NCBI GenBank assembly: GCA_030674185.1
Contig: CM060307.1
Span: 75,388,135 to 75,452,134 of the forward strand
Source: Monoplex corrugatus
Taxonomy: Eukaryota; Mollusca; Gastropoda; Littorinimorpha; Ranellidae
Length of the DNA: 64,000 nt
Reading direction: 5' to 3'
This document shows positions 10,500 through 23,500 of this stretch, one piece after another. The position numbers and the translations under genes are program-made. The notes under the pieces are model-generated. The model worked only from the letters and a program-made list of their open reading frames with translations. It ran no database searches and was not told the DNA's origin. Numbering within the stretch: the first letter of the stretch is position 1; every line of letters begins with the position of its first letter.

Positions 10500-13400
10500 C
10501 TGAAAACAGTAAAATATGGACCAGGTTGGGTCACAGTGGATTAGTGCAGTTTTCATGAAAAATGTAACAATGGTTAAAAGCTGTCTACAAAGGATATTTC
10601 TTAAAAGCTGAGACTTCTTGAACATTGCAAACAAATTTGATGCCGTTCTTAACTTCCATTTTCAATTTCCTGTGGAAACGTAAGTATTGCTGATAGAAAG
10701 TTCTAAGTGAAAAGAGTGGGATACTGGTAACTGTCTGATGAGAAAACTTTCAACTTTAAAAGAAAGACACTGAAAAAAAGAACCATCCTTGACTGAGTAT
10801 TCCAGAAAATTTAAGAAAACAGGAAGAGTTTCTACTTATAAGGAAAACTACAATGGAAGGAACTGTACTTAGATCTGAAGCAAGATGGACATCAGATGGA
10901 GAGAAAGTAAGATTTACAACAAAAAATGACAACAAAATATAGCAGGCAAATGAAAAGGAAAGTAAAATCTTTAATAAAATCTCATCATAACAAATGTGTA
11001 CACTACAGGGTAAAATCGCTATACTGAAGTCCATTTATGGGTACTTTTATCAAGTCTTCTCCAGACAGATAATAAACAGTTTAAAAATGTGCTCAGAATT
11101 TGTAGAGGATAAAAAGACAGATAGGATTAAATGAAGAAATACAATATATAACCTTGAAAACAGGTTTAGGTATTCCATACATAAGTGTATATATATATAT
11201 AAGCACATAAAATAAAATAGTTCAACAAGACAGGCCTACCAAAATATCAAAATGGAAAATATCAAAATGAGCCCTGAAATAAATCAGACATTTACTGTCC
11301 AGAAAATTTCACAGCCAGTAAATGCAAATATCGTTTCTGAGCCTTTTAGAATCTCACTAAACAAATGGCAGTGGAATATGCACAGGGAGTATTAGTGTAC
11401 TGATCTTTTATAAAGAGAAAATCAAAATAGGTGACAAATCTTTCCTCTTCTGAAAATGGACAAACATGTATATTTTCCTCATGAGAGATGTTAACAAAGA
11501 GGAAAAGTTTTTAGATCATACAAGCTTTTTAACAAAACATAGATCATTAATGTTTTTTCTAATAAAATATAATACTGAAGTTAAACAAGAAAAAGATAAT
11601 ACTGAAGTTAATTACTTGCAGTATATTAGTTATATAAAGTTAGCTGAATGCTATGTACACAAGAAAGTGCAGCAAATCATACAAAGTGTAGTAGGCAAGG
11701 GATCAAGGGTAATTTATAATGAACTTCTCAAAAAACTACTGAAATTTTACGATGAACTTCTTAAAAAACTATTGATATTTGATATTCCAGTCTTTGCAAC
11801 ATGGGGAAAAATGATGTAAGAGATTGGGAAAGTGCCTTAAAACTAATCAGAAAAACTGAGGAAATGAAATTAAAACAGTTCCACCTAAGAGTATGCATCA
11901 ATATTTTGCTCATAAACAGTCTTTTGAAGAAAATGGACATTGCAAACAGTAATGCGAACAGTAATAAATTTTAGTTTCTGTAACATCTAAAAAGACACAG
12001 TACAGCATTAATTATCAAGCCGCCAGTATTCCAAACATGTATGGAGGGACCTGGAGATGAAAACTGTATGATTATCACTTAATGTGGAACTGGTTTATGA
12101 AAAGATGAGCATATAAAAAAAAAAAGAAAAATTTGACCAGATTATCATACATGCTATACAAATTGTCACAAACGCACAATACATACATTCAGACCAGACA
12201 GATTTTCTAACTGATTTGAAAAACAAACTTGAATTTGATGACTTAGTGTGCGCACGCACGCGCGTGCGTGCGTGTGTGTTGCTGTTGCATCTTAGCTAAA
12301 ACGTATTAAGAAGGATCAAACATACATGCTAAAAAGAAAACTCTTCTACTAATTTCTGTTGCATGTAATGCATACTTCCATATTCTATTTTACCAGTACA
12401 TTATCATGTACTTAGATACGTTTTTTTTTTAATTTGTTTCAGTGTACAACATGACTGGTTTGAAAAAAAAAGAACCTTCTTTGCACTGTCAAAACAATGT
12501 ATGTAAACACAAATCCACTCTCACCTAAACCATTGCGAGATATGAGCTGCATGGCCTCCATGGCGACACGTCTGACACCAGGCAAACCAGTCTTGAAATG
12601 GCGTCAACTTGGGTGGACTACCTGCATAAAAATCAAAACAACTGGTCAGCGTTCAACAAATTATAGTCATCAGTTAGCATCGTAATAAAAAATAAGTTCA
12701 TGACAAGTACTATCAACAGATCACTTGTGGAGAGTACGACAGAACTTGCACTTTAAATTTATTTCCTCAAGACTTGTTAAAATAAAGGGTAAATAAGTTC
12801 ATGATAAGTACTATCAACAAATCACTTGTGGAAAGAACCACAGAAGTTGCACTTTAAATTTATTTCCCCATGACTTGTAAAATAAAGCACATCCTCTACA
12901 CTTAACAAAAACTTCCTGTCTCTTTGATGTAATTGGAATCGGTGATTGCCAGCATCCATGTTAATAAGAATTCATTTCACATGAAAACAGAATGAGAATG
13001 CTTATTTCATTCAAGAAACAAGACAGGTACAAATTGTTGGCCAACAGACCCTTGTCAAGTGTGTGGATTTACATGTTCTCCACTTCACTGAAACATCAGG
13101 GAAGCTGGCTGATCTGTTGTTCTTGTCCTAAATTTCATTAATTTGTTTCTTTGTTCGTTTTTGTTTATGCCTGACAATAGCCAATTGGCTGACAATTTGC
13201 ACCTGCTTTGTTTCATCAACAAAATACATATTCACATTTTGCTTTCGTGAGTTTCTGATTTCTCTTTGACATAGTTCATTCAACCTTCCAAGACAACTTT
13301 AGAAAAAAAAAGAAGTACAGCAAGCACTCAAATAAAATATGAAGAAATACTGTGAACAGTTTCCTACAACAGTAGACTGTACAGCTTTGATTACATATTT

Positions 13401-16266
13401 AGACTGAACAGTTTTGATTACACATTATCTACAACAGAAAATGTGACAGATTCTATACCTTGTTTCTGCAACACATCTGAATATACACCATGTCATGACT
13501 TATCCATTAGATCGAGGTGCTGATTAACAAAATCTTAAAAAAATTGTTAAAACTTTGTACCTTTACCAGTACAATCAAGTGGGTTTTTTTTTAAGAATCT
13601 TGTTAAATTTCTGTTTTGGGGAGAGGGATTGGGGGATTAGGAGAAGTGGTGGTGCTAGTGAAGAGCATAATAAGCATCAGTTAAGTGTAAATACATGCAC
13701 CTGAGCAAACTCATGCTTTGGTGCTTATCCTTGACGAATCTCTTTTGCATTAAAACAAAAGTCATTATCACCTGGAATGAAAGTGGTCACTAGTGTCAAT
13801 GTCAGTCACAGGTGGTGATAATGTACAAGCTGCCCATACAGTCACAGTACATTTCTGTCTTGTTAGCTTATGTTAGTTAATGCTTTAAATTTTTAAAATA
13901 AAGCAGAAGTTTTAATAACTCAAATACTATCATTTAGGCCTAGTTGGTGTAGAACAGAGCTCCCATGTTCCAATCTGACAGTACAACTTGGCATAGGTGC
14001 TGCTATTCACACCCAAGAAAAACTTCACGGTGCCATGTGGTCTCCAGTCCACCCTGCTGTAAACGGGTACCTGATCCAATTCTGGATTTCTGGATTAGGT
14101 TGATGGAACTAGCTTGACATTTCACTCATGGAAATAGATGCATTTCTAATCCACAGCCAAACTAATTCTGAACATGAATTCTAAACAGTTTCTGCAACTG
14201 GAAATCCTAATGATAAACAGTTGACAGGTAACTTAAAAGGATGATGACTTACTCTTCATGGTAAGTGGTTGAGCTGTTGGATCAAAGGCAGATGCTGTAC
14301 CTAGTGTTCCCAAACACACAGCACAACGTGGCAAGGCCTTTCTGCAGCTGGGGCAACAGGAAATCTGCAATTCATCAAACTTAAAAAATAACAAATTAGC
14401 CTATCATGAGCATCTTTCATGTCTGCTGCCATTCATATTTTTCAATGCCCCTCATTTCCACTATAAACATCAAGTTGACTTCATGAACTTCGACTCCAGA
14501 TCTCTTCTTTTAGTACAATTTTTATCCTGCACCTTGCAACACTTTTGGGAAATTTCATGTTTTACTGCCAACCTGAGTACAAATGCATAAACATAACTAA
14601 ATACACAAAACATACATACAAACTGACTTGTGGTTCTATAAATGCCACAAAACAGTCTACATTTCCTTAGAACTCAAAATGATATAAGCATATGTGTCCA
14701 ATTATCAATCCAAGTAGACAGAAAGATGTAAGACTTTATGAACAAGCACAGATGAATGGACTAGCCAGGCAGAAAGTAAAAAATGAAGAAATGACAAGAA
14801 GCACTGGAGCAAGGCAGAAACAAAGAGAAAGACACAAAAGAGGAAGTTTCTAGCACAGAATTTCCAGAAAATGGGGATGCTATTTATACTAGAAGAGCCC
14901 CTGACATTCTCAAAGAGGATGTATGCTGGTAAAATACAGATAACTAATATGAAGTGACAACTGTAAGACATGTGACAGTGGATTTAACAAGGACAACTGT
15001 ATGAGAGTACAAAGATGTGGACACTCCATGCATCACACCATCCTGCACAGAGTTGGCACTAAGAACAGAAAAACTAGCAAGCCAGTTAAATGTCCACTTT
15101 ACCTTCTGCCTTTGTAGGCACGCAAATTTTCAGCCAACTTGCCTTTGTCAAGCGTAAGATCACAAACAAACAAACACCAAATAAAAAAATTAAGAGAAAA
15201 AGACAAACATTCACACTGAACGAAGCAGCAGGCAAGTTTCAGTCTTTTTATCCTACTTTTTCTAATTTTTGTATTTAGTGTTTGTTTGTTTGTTTGTTTG
15301 TGATCTTATGTTTGACAAAGGCCAGTTGGCTGAAAATTTGCGCCTGTCTTGTCTGGTTGTATTAAACACGCATTCTGTTTCTTTTTTTGTGTTTTTTCTG
15401 GTTCCTGTCTGCTTGAACGTGGGCAGTCACACTTGTTTTGGATAACAGAAAAATGTCCACTTTACCTTTTGCCTTTGCTGTTGAGGTGATCTTGCATTTG
15501 AAAAGGGATTCAACTGCATGAAACGATTGGCGATGCCATAACCACCACGATTGGAGGTGATGGATTTACCACAGAAGTTGCAGTTGATGTACACCTGAGG
15601 AGGATGTGGAACACCAGGCTCACAGTTCTGGCTCACAATGTCAAACTGGGACCTGTACAACCAAACCACTGCGTTAGTGCTTACAGACACTGGAAACATT
15701 ATGCATGAATACTTGTGCAAAATGACAATTACCAGTCTTCACCCATGAGTAATCTATCAATAATATGAACAACTATAGAACTACTGATACATACTACGAT
15801 ACAAAGAGCAAGCTGTACCACAATCACGTCACTAATTTCAAATGAACAAAGTACAAACTAACATACAAACAAACAAACAAAACAAAACAAGCAAGAAAGG
15901 GGAAATAATCTGTGAAACAGAAAATCAGTTGCCATACAGTATTAAGCCTACCAGTTTCTTTAAAGTCAAATCTTATTAGTTGTTTTTTTTTAAGTGTAAC
16001 TGAATGTGCGGTCTGATGAAACTGGTGACAAAATACAACTTCATAAACATAGAAGCAAGCCAAAGAAAAGAAAATTATGGAAGGTACACTGTAAGTTTTT
16101 GGACTGAATTTTAGTCTGATAAATTTTCATCAATGTGAATAACAAAATCAATTCTCAAGTGTCAAAAATGTGTTTTTCCTAAACTTTACAGGGATGCACA
16201 TACTCTTTCTTTTTACCTTTGATGCCACAGAGCCCATTGATCCAGCAGTGTCTTGTAGCTGGAAAT

Positions 16267-16322
<56 letters not shown>

Positions 16323-18225
16323 GCGCACACACACACACATCATTAGGCCAATTACATAACTAGTCTAAGTGGTTACTTTGAGAAATTAGTGCATACCTCA
16401 GATTGAAGCAAACGGAGTATATGTCTCAAAAAGTAAATATTTTTTTCTCCAGGGCATTATCTTTTTGGATGCGTGTAGGCACCATTTGGCCTCCATAGTA
16501 TAGGCATTACGTTGTTCCTTCTAGTGTCAAAGTAAATATAATGATGTATATCTCTTCACATTTAGATCAATAGTAAATGTAATGCTGTACTTTGCATACA
16601 TTTCAAACAAAAGTAAATATGATGATGTATATTTCTGTATGTTTTTCTGAATCTTTCTATACATCTCCAATCAAAACCACAGCAATAACTTCCATCTGTC
16701 TTGACAGGTGACAGCACTGGTGAAATAAGTACCTGAAGACCTAGGTGTTAATTGGGTACTATGAGTCCAGGTGCTAGATTTTTAAAGCAAGATACCTGAG
16801 GATCCAGGTGTTGACTCTTTCATCTCTTATGGCCTGTGCAGTTCCAGAAAAGACAGCAATCACAGCTGCTGTCTGCACATCACTTGTCTTGTCCACATAG
16901 CGTTCCAACAAGTCTATGCCTTCGCTGGACATACCTGGATACAAGACGAAAGGACATACGTCTTTCTTACAATGTTAATTTTTTCCTTCTAACATGTAAA
17001 TTGGAATAAATATGTAAATTGGAATAAATTTTCAATCTTACTTTTCCAGTTTGCAATCATATTAACATTTCACCGACTCCTGAGTGACGTAACAGCGGGT
17101 AAATCATTCATAATGACCATAATAATGACTTTCTGTCTGTATGATTAGACAATGTATACAAACAGTTCAGGACTCAGTAGTTGCATATGGAACAGAACTG
17201 GCTGTGGCTGAACAAGCTGATTCCTCCATGTCAGTTCTTGGACAGCCATCACATATGAAAGCTGATGGCTGCCACTGGATGGTTAATGTGGCAGTTTTTT
17301 TTTTCTCTTTCCTCCAACAGATGACAGTTGAGTTTGTTTCTATTCTGGACTGGTAATGTCTACTCGTGCAGTCTGTCACCAGGCACAGCGATTTGTAGCT
17401 GTCTCTTTCTGAGTGTCTTTATTAATATCAGTGGACTCAGGTCACATTTGCAGATGTCCCTGTATCTCAGCATGAGCACCCTGTGAGCCAAGATTCTGGG
17501 ACAAGCTCTCCGTACAGAATATCTTTTGGGATGTAGCCATCCTGCATGCTGCAGATGTGGCCAAACCAGCACAGTTGTCATTATGCAAGGAGGGATACAT
17601 GCTTGACATGGTGGCCTGGTCCAGACATCCTTGTTAGGAACATGATCCTTGAAGGAAATTCTCAGGATCCGGCGCAAGCACCACTGGTGGAAGCTACTGA
17701 GACGATGCTCTTGGCGCATGCATGTGTCCAGCTCTCGCTGACGTAGGGAAGGGTACTCAGTATGCAGACTTAGTACCCTCTCAAACCTTGGTTGCTGTGG
17801 TGAGCTTGTTATCTACCCTTTCTCTCTTAGACAATTTGGCTATGACAGTAGTAGCTTTCCCCATCCGGCTGTTGAACTCTGGATTGAGGTTGCTGGAGAC
17901 TGTCAATCCTAAATAGGTGAATTCATTTATCATTTGCAAAGTGTGACTGCCAATGCTTATGCTGGGGTCCTCGTTGATGTTCTGGTCCATAACCTCTGTC
18001 CTCTTCAGACTGATGATGAAGCCAAACTCTCGGTAAGCATGTGTTAGGGAGCTGACTAAACTGGAAACCAGACTGTCAGAGACATATCAAGGTATCTCTT
18101 AGACAGGACCTGATGACTTTGATCTTTGCTCTGAACAGCGCAAAACTGAAGAGCTAGCCATCAGACCTAGTGTGTGGGCACACTTCATCATAGATGTCTG
18201 AAAGCGCAAGACAGTACAATCAAAT

Positions 18226-18260
<35 letters not shown>

Positions 18261-20503
18261 AAGACACACACACACACACATACACATGGACACACACACA
18301 CACACAAACATACTCAAAAAAACACACACAATTTATATACAAGTATCCCCCTTTGCCCCTCCTCTACCACCACCACCACCCCATACCATATTTTCTTTCT
18401 TTCTTTTTTTCTTCTGGATTTTGTTTTTGTCTAAAATCACTTGCGCAAATAGACAATAGACCAAAGACCACCACCATCACCACACACAGATATATTAGCA
18501 ATACAAACCAGTCAACAGCATGCCATCCAAATCTCCACTGTTGACAAGCTCTTCAGACAGACGGTTGATGTAGTCCTTTAGCTGAGACAGAATCAAAACA
18601 TTTCAGCTGACACATGCGAAACTATCTAAATACTCTTGATCTTTAATTGAAATGAGCTGAGCTTTCAAGGGCATTCTAAGTCCTCAAATCCCGTTTTGCA
18701 GCAAAAGATCAGACTAACCACTTTTAAAATATAAACTTCTTTTCCAATTTGTCTGCAATAACCAGTAATCCAACTGGACATCCAAAGGGGCTGTGTGTGG
18801 TTTTTTGTTGTTGTTGCTGCTGTTGTCATTGTTGTTCTTTTTGGTTGGCTTAAACACAGTCACTGATGGTCTAAATGATATTCGTTATCACCGGTACTGT
18901 CAAAAATTACTACAACAATTTTTCTTGTTCATCGCAGCCCTCTTGCAGAATTACTTTCAGAGCTTAACGGGATGTATACAAATATTTTGAAGTCCTTCTT
19001 TGACAGATAGAGTTGCAACTGATAATACTTTAAAACTTTAAAAACAATAATATGAACAGTCAAAGGAAAACACCTGCGGATGATTTCATTCTACTTTAAT
19101 TTGCTGATTATATTTCCTGCATTAGCTGCCTTCTGATGGTTAAACAGAAACATCTGTCACAGATACAAGGATGGCATGATATCGAGCAATAAAGTCAACC
19201 ATCAGTGATCTACTTATATGTGACTCAACAAAGGCGCTCATGTGCCTGAGTTTGGAAATGAAGCCAAAAGTTCATATTAAGAACCTCAGCGCTGCCACAT
19301 TCCCAGATACTGTCACTGCGTCAATAACAGCCTTCACAAGAGGACAGATGCTCCAATACTACAAATGACCTATTTTACTGTCAAAACAGGACATCAGGAA
19401 GTGTCTTATACAGAACAGGTATAACTAAAGTCAGCTGACATGATCCAGAAACAGTGCTGAATCTCCTCTGGTGGGTGACCTCTTGAGTCTTAACACTGAA
19501 ACTCCTTCAATCTCTGGTACTGGAACTGTAAATGACTTTAAATCTAGGTGTGGTATTCTGTTTGACATCCAGAATGAATGGCACTGGTGTAATGACATCC
19601 ATATAGCATAGAAGACAAAACAGCGCGCGTGCACGCACACACGCACGCACGCACGCACACACACACACACACTCTCTCTCTCACACAAAATAACTGATTT
19701 CTTACCGGTGCATCAGGTAGGTAGGTAAGAGCAAAGCCCACCCTGTCTTCGACAGACATGCCTTTCTCATTCTGCAAAACACATATATACACACACGTAA
19801 CATCTATTTTTCATCTTTTGTTTTAGCAGGGTAAATGCAGGTATATTTTCTTTTTATTTACTTCCAGAAAATGAATACTTTTAACAATGAAGTGTAACTT
19901 TTCACACTGGAGTTTAATTCTTTAAAAAAGAAAGAACAAATGTAGCAAAAACTCATGTACATTATCCTCTAATCTTTTCCATAACCATCAAGGATTAAAC
20001 CAACCAATTCTCCCTTCACTCTTCTTCTTATCCCACCTCTTTTTTTTAAATCAAAACAAAACTGGAAGTCAAAAAAGGCTGACAAACCAAAACATCTTCA
20101 TAGTTTTCAGCGTCTGAAGCCAGGAAAGCGAAGATAGCCCTGAGATATGGACTGGACAACTGTGAAAGTTGGTTGCAACAAATATGTCTCCACATAGTGT
20201 TGCTGTTCTCATTGTAGCCTGCTACAGCCATGGCCATCGCATTCAGATTCATGTTACCTGAAAAAAAATGTAAGGAACAAATTATACAAGTGTTCCATTC
20301 ATCTATAGTTCTTGATAATGTCATTCATTGAGCAGCAACATTACTTTATCAAAACACACTCATACTACACACATTTATCACAAAAGCAAGCGTATTATCT
20401 CACTAACACCCATACTCCCTCCAACACAAGCATGTATGCATGCACACACAGGCGCTTTCACACAAACATACACACACACACACACTCCCAACTATGCATG
20501 TCT

Positions 20504-20558
<55 letters not shown>

Positions 20559-23500
20559 ACACACACACCACATCAAATTCACACAGAGACAACTGTACTT
20601 ATTACAAACTCTAATGCTTGAGCTACTAACCATTATCTGAATTATTTGCTGCAGATGTGGAGAGGATCTCAAGGGCAGTTTTCATCTTGAGAAAAAAGAC
20701 GGCAATGGCTGCTGCCTTCTCGTCTTGTCCATTTTCCACCAACCTGTAACACAAAAACTCAAATTTTACAACACTTCCTCACAGTGCCTCATTTTACCAA
20801 CTGTTTACAAATGCGAGGAAAACAAACTGCTACATCCACAAAAGACACAGTACAATATAATGGGATAGAAAAGCCTTGGAAATAACTCAGTTTTCATGTG
20901 GATTTCCTACATTTCACTGTCAATTTTTCAACAAAAACATTTCATTCATAGGGGAGTTTTCAAAGGTTTTCAACCTTAAAAACAGCACAAACCACTGCTT
21001 TGCAAAACCAAATACTGTGGTCATTTTAGCTGAGTGAGCAAACACAAGACATTCTACATGCGCTGGTTTATGAAAATGATGGTGACAATTGCAGAAAAGT
21101 GGACAAAAGTTTAGCAAAAGTGTACCGAATCAGTGGCGGTAAAAGCAGTTGTCACAGCAAGCGGAGGAAAAAACTGCTTGAGAACTGATCAGATAAATCA
21201 AAGCAGGACACACAAGACACTTGCTGTACCAAACAAAAATTAACTATACAAAACAAGGAGCAACAGTTTATCATTTTCCTGAATACCTGTGATCAAGATA
21301 TGTGCTCTGCAATGTGTACTGTGGTGCTTTTGGAGATTTTGTTCTTTCATGAATGTTTTGCTGCTGTTCAATAAAAAAAAGCCCAGATACTGACTTTCAG
21401 TGAAAAAACAAAAAAACATACTAACAATAGTGAATTCACAAGGCACTAAGTCCTGATGTGTCAATCAAATCAAAGTACATACTGATCATTCACCGATCAT
21501 TCATACACACTGAAATGACAAAACAACTCAATGGTTCAGAGACAAAACACATGCACACTGGAAAGGGGAGGACAGGAGAGGAATGGGATGGAAAGAGGTG
21601 GAGGAGGGAAATTACTGCCAGACAATAACATGTTTCAGTCTTGAAGGAAGAAAATGTTTGTATTTATCAAAGAGGAAGGTAAAGATCATCATAGCTGTAA
21701 TGACAAGACACAGAAAATGAACCACAACCAACTGTGGAACATTTGCAGCCAGGAAATTGTAGACAAATAGTATATTAAGCTGAATGGAGAGGTGAGCAGG
21801 GCTGCAGATTCACAGGTGGTCACAGAGATAAGTATGTGCAAAACCATTACTTCATTTGTAGCAGAACATGTGGATCTTTTATACAAATTTGTTTGCAGTA
21901 ACAGACATCCAGTAGAGGAACTGAAGCAAGGGGGTGATGTGATTATAGCAAGGAAGTGAGATGATTATTTCTCATGTTTTCTGGTATCAGATAGCCCAAG
22001 ACTACACAAATTTTTATTAAACTTTTCAATATTTCCTGGCGCAGAATGCCTTTGGAACCTGGACTTTTTCATTAATTCTCATGTTTTCAGCTATCAGATA
22101 GCCCCAGATGCACATATTTTTATCAAACTTTTCAATATTTCCTGGGGGCAAAATGCCTTTGGAACCTTTACTTTTTCACATGACCAATCTGTGTGTTTGA
22201 AAGAAGCAACAACATCAAATCATAAAATAAAGAAGGAAAAAAAAAAAACCCAAAAACATCACTTACATGTCCAGGTGTTGGCTAAACTCAGGATTTGTGT
22301 CCGGTACCCACCCACACAAACTGAGAGCTAAAGACCTGCAAAGTAAAATGATCATTATGATATGTTAAAATGATACATTTTATTAAAACTGTACTCCACA
22401 GCACTTTTTACACTGCATCTTACTTCTCTCTGACTAAAACCACATAATCATACATGCCAAAACACAGGCAACAGTCATGTTGGTTAAGACACTGTACTTC
22501 TAATCAGAGGGTCCAAATTCAACCCTGCATGGGAAGCATCTGATGGGACAAACGTGGAATTTTAGCCCCATTTCCTAGGACAACACATGATGTATGTAAT
22601 GCAGAACATTAAATACGCATGGTAAGCATGCTATAAACCATTCAGAGTTTGATGGTGTGAAGAAACTTAAAAAATACCCAGTATACATCCCGCCTCCCAC
22701 CCTCATCTTCCCTTAAAAAAAGGATTAGGATGCCTACATAGTGGGATAATCCTCTGAACATACAGTATGTCAATTATGCAATAACATAATGCCTGCACAG
22801 TGTGACAAAACAACAAGAACAATGCACAAACATGCATCCAAGAAAAAACATCATTTGGAACACTAAAAAATCAGATGCTTGTGAGTGATTACCAGCAGAT
22901 CTAGTAATAAAAATGTTAACTGGTAAGAACAGATTTTGCAGCATAAGTGACACAGCTGGGAAACAACCTCCATGCTTTGGTACAGGAGACTTACCGATAT
23001 GCACGGCTTTGATTGCAGCTAAAGCACATGCTGTACATACATCTGCATTGTGATTTTTTTTTTCTGTTCTAGTACTGCTTCTTGAAATCAATAAACAACA
23101 TGAAAGTCTCTAGAAACACACACGCACAGCCATAAGTAGGGCTGTTCAGTTTTAAGAAACAGAAAAATAAAATCAGTTACTGAGGAAATGCTGTCCTTTC
23201 TTGTTTCCTTTTTTTCCCCTCTCTCTCTCTCTTGTGTTAATACCCATAATAAACTTGACAAAACATAATGAAAAATCCATACAAGATCATTCTTTCAGCA
23301 TGATCCTATTACATACATAAATCCATGTGGAGATGTTTTTTCCATAAGATGCTCCTTGTCTTCAATTTTTTCTTACAGATAAAGGCAAGACTGCAACCCA
23401 CAACATGAAACTTTGTAAGGGTAAAACGTAATGGTGGTGGGCATGAATAAAAAAATAACAGATACCACTGGCGTACAAATTTTTCAAAAATAATTACAAT

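Noticed and set aside
11466..11819. 117-codon plus-strand frame in MIOS intron 26
   Set aside because: AT-driven Lys/Leu-rich composition, internal near-duplication, no recognisable domain and no splice context.
16148..17379. Other short frames in MIOS introns 21-23
   Set aside because: They are either microsatellite translations or antisense to the LINE remnant.
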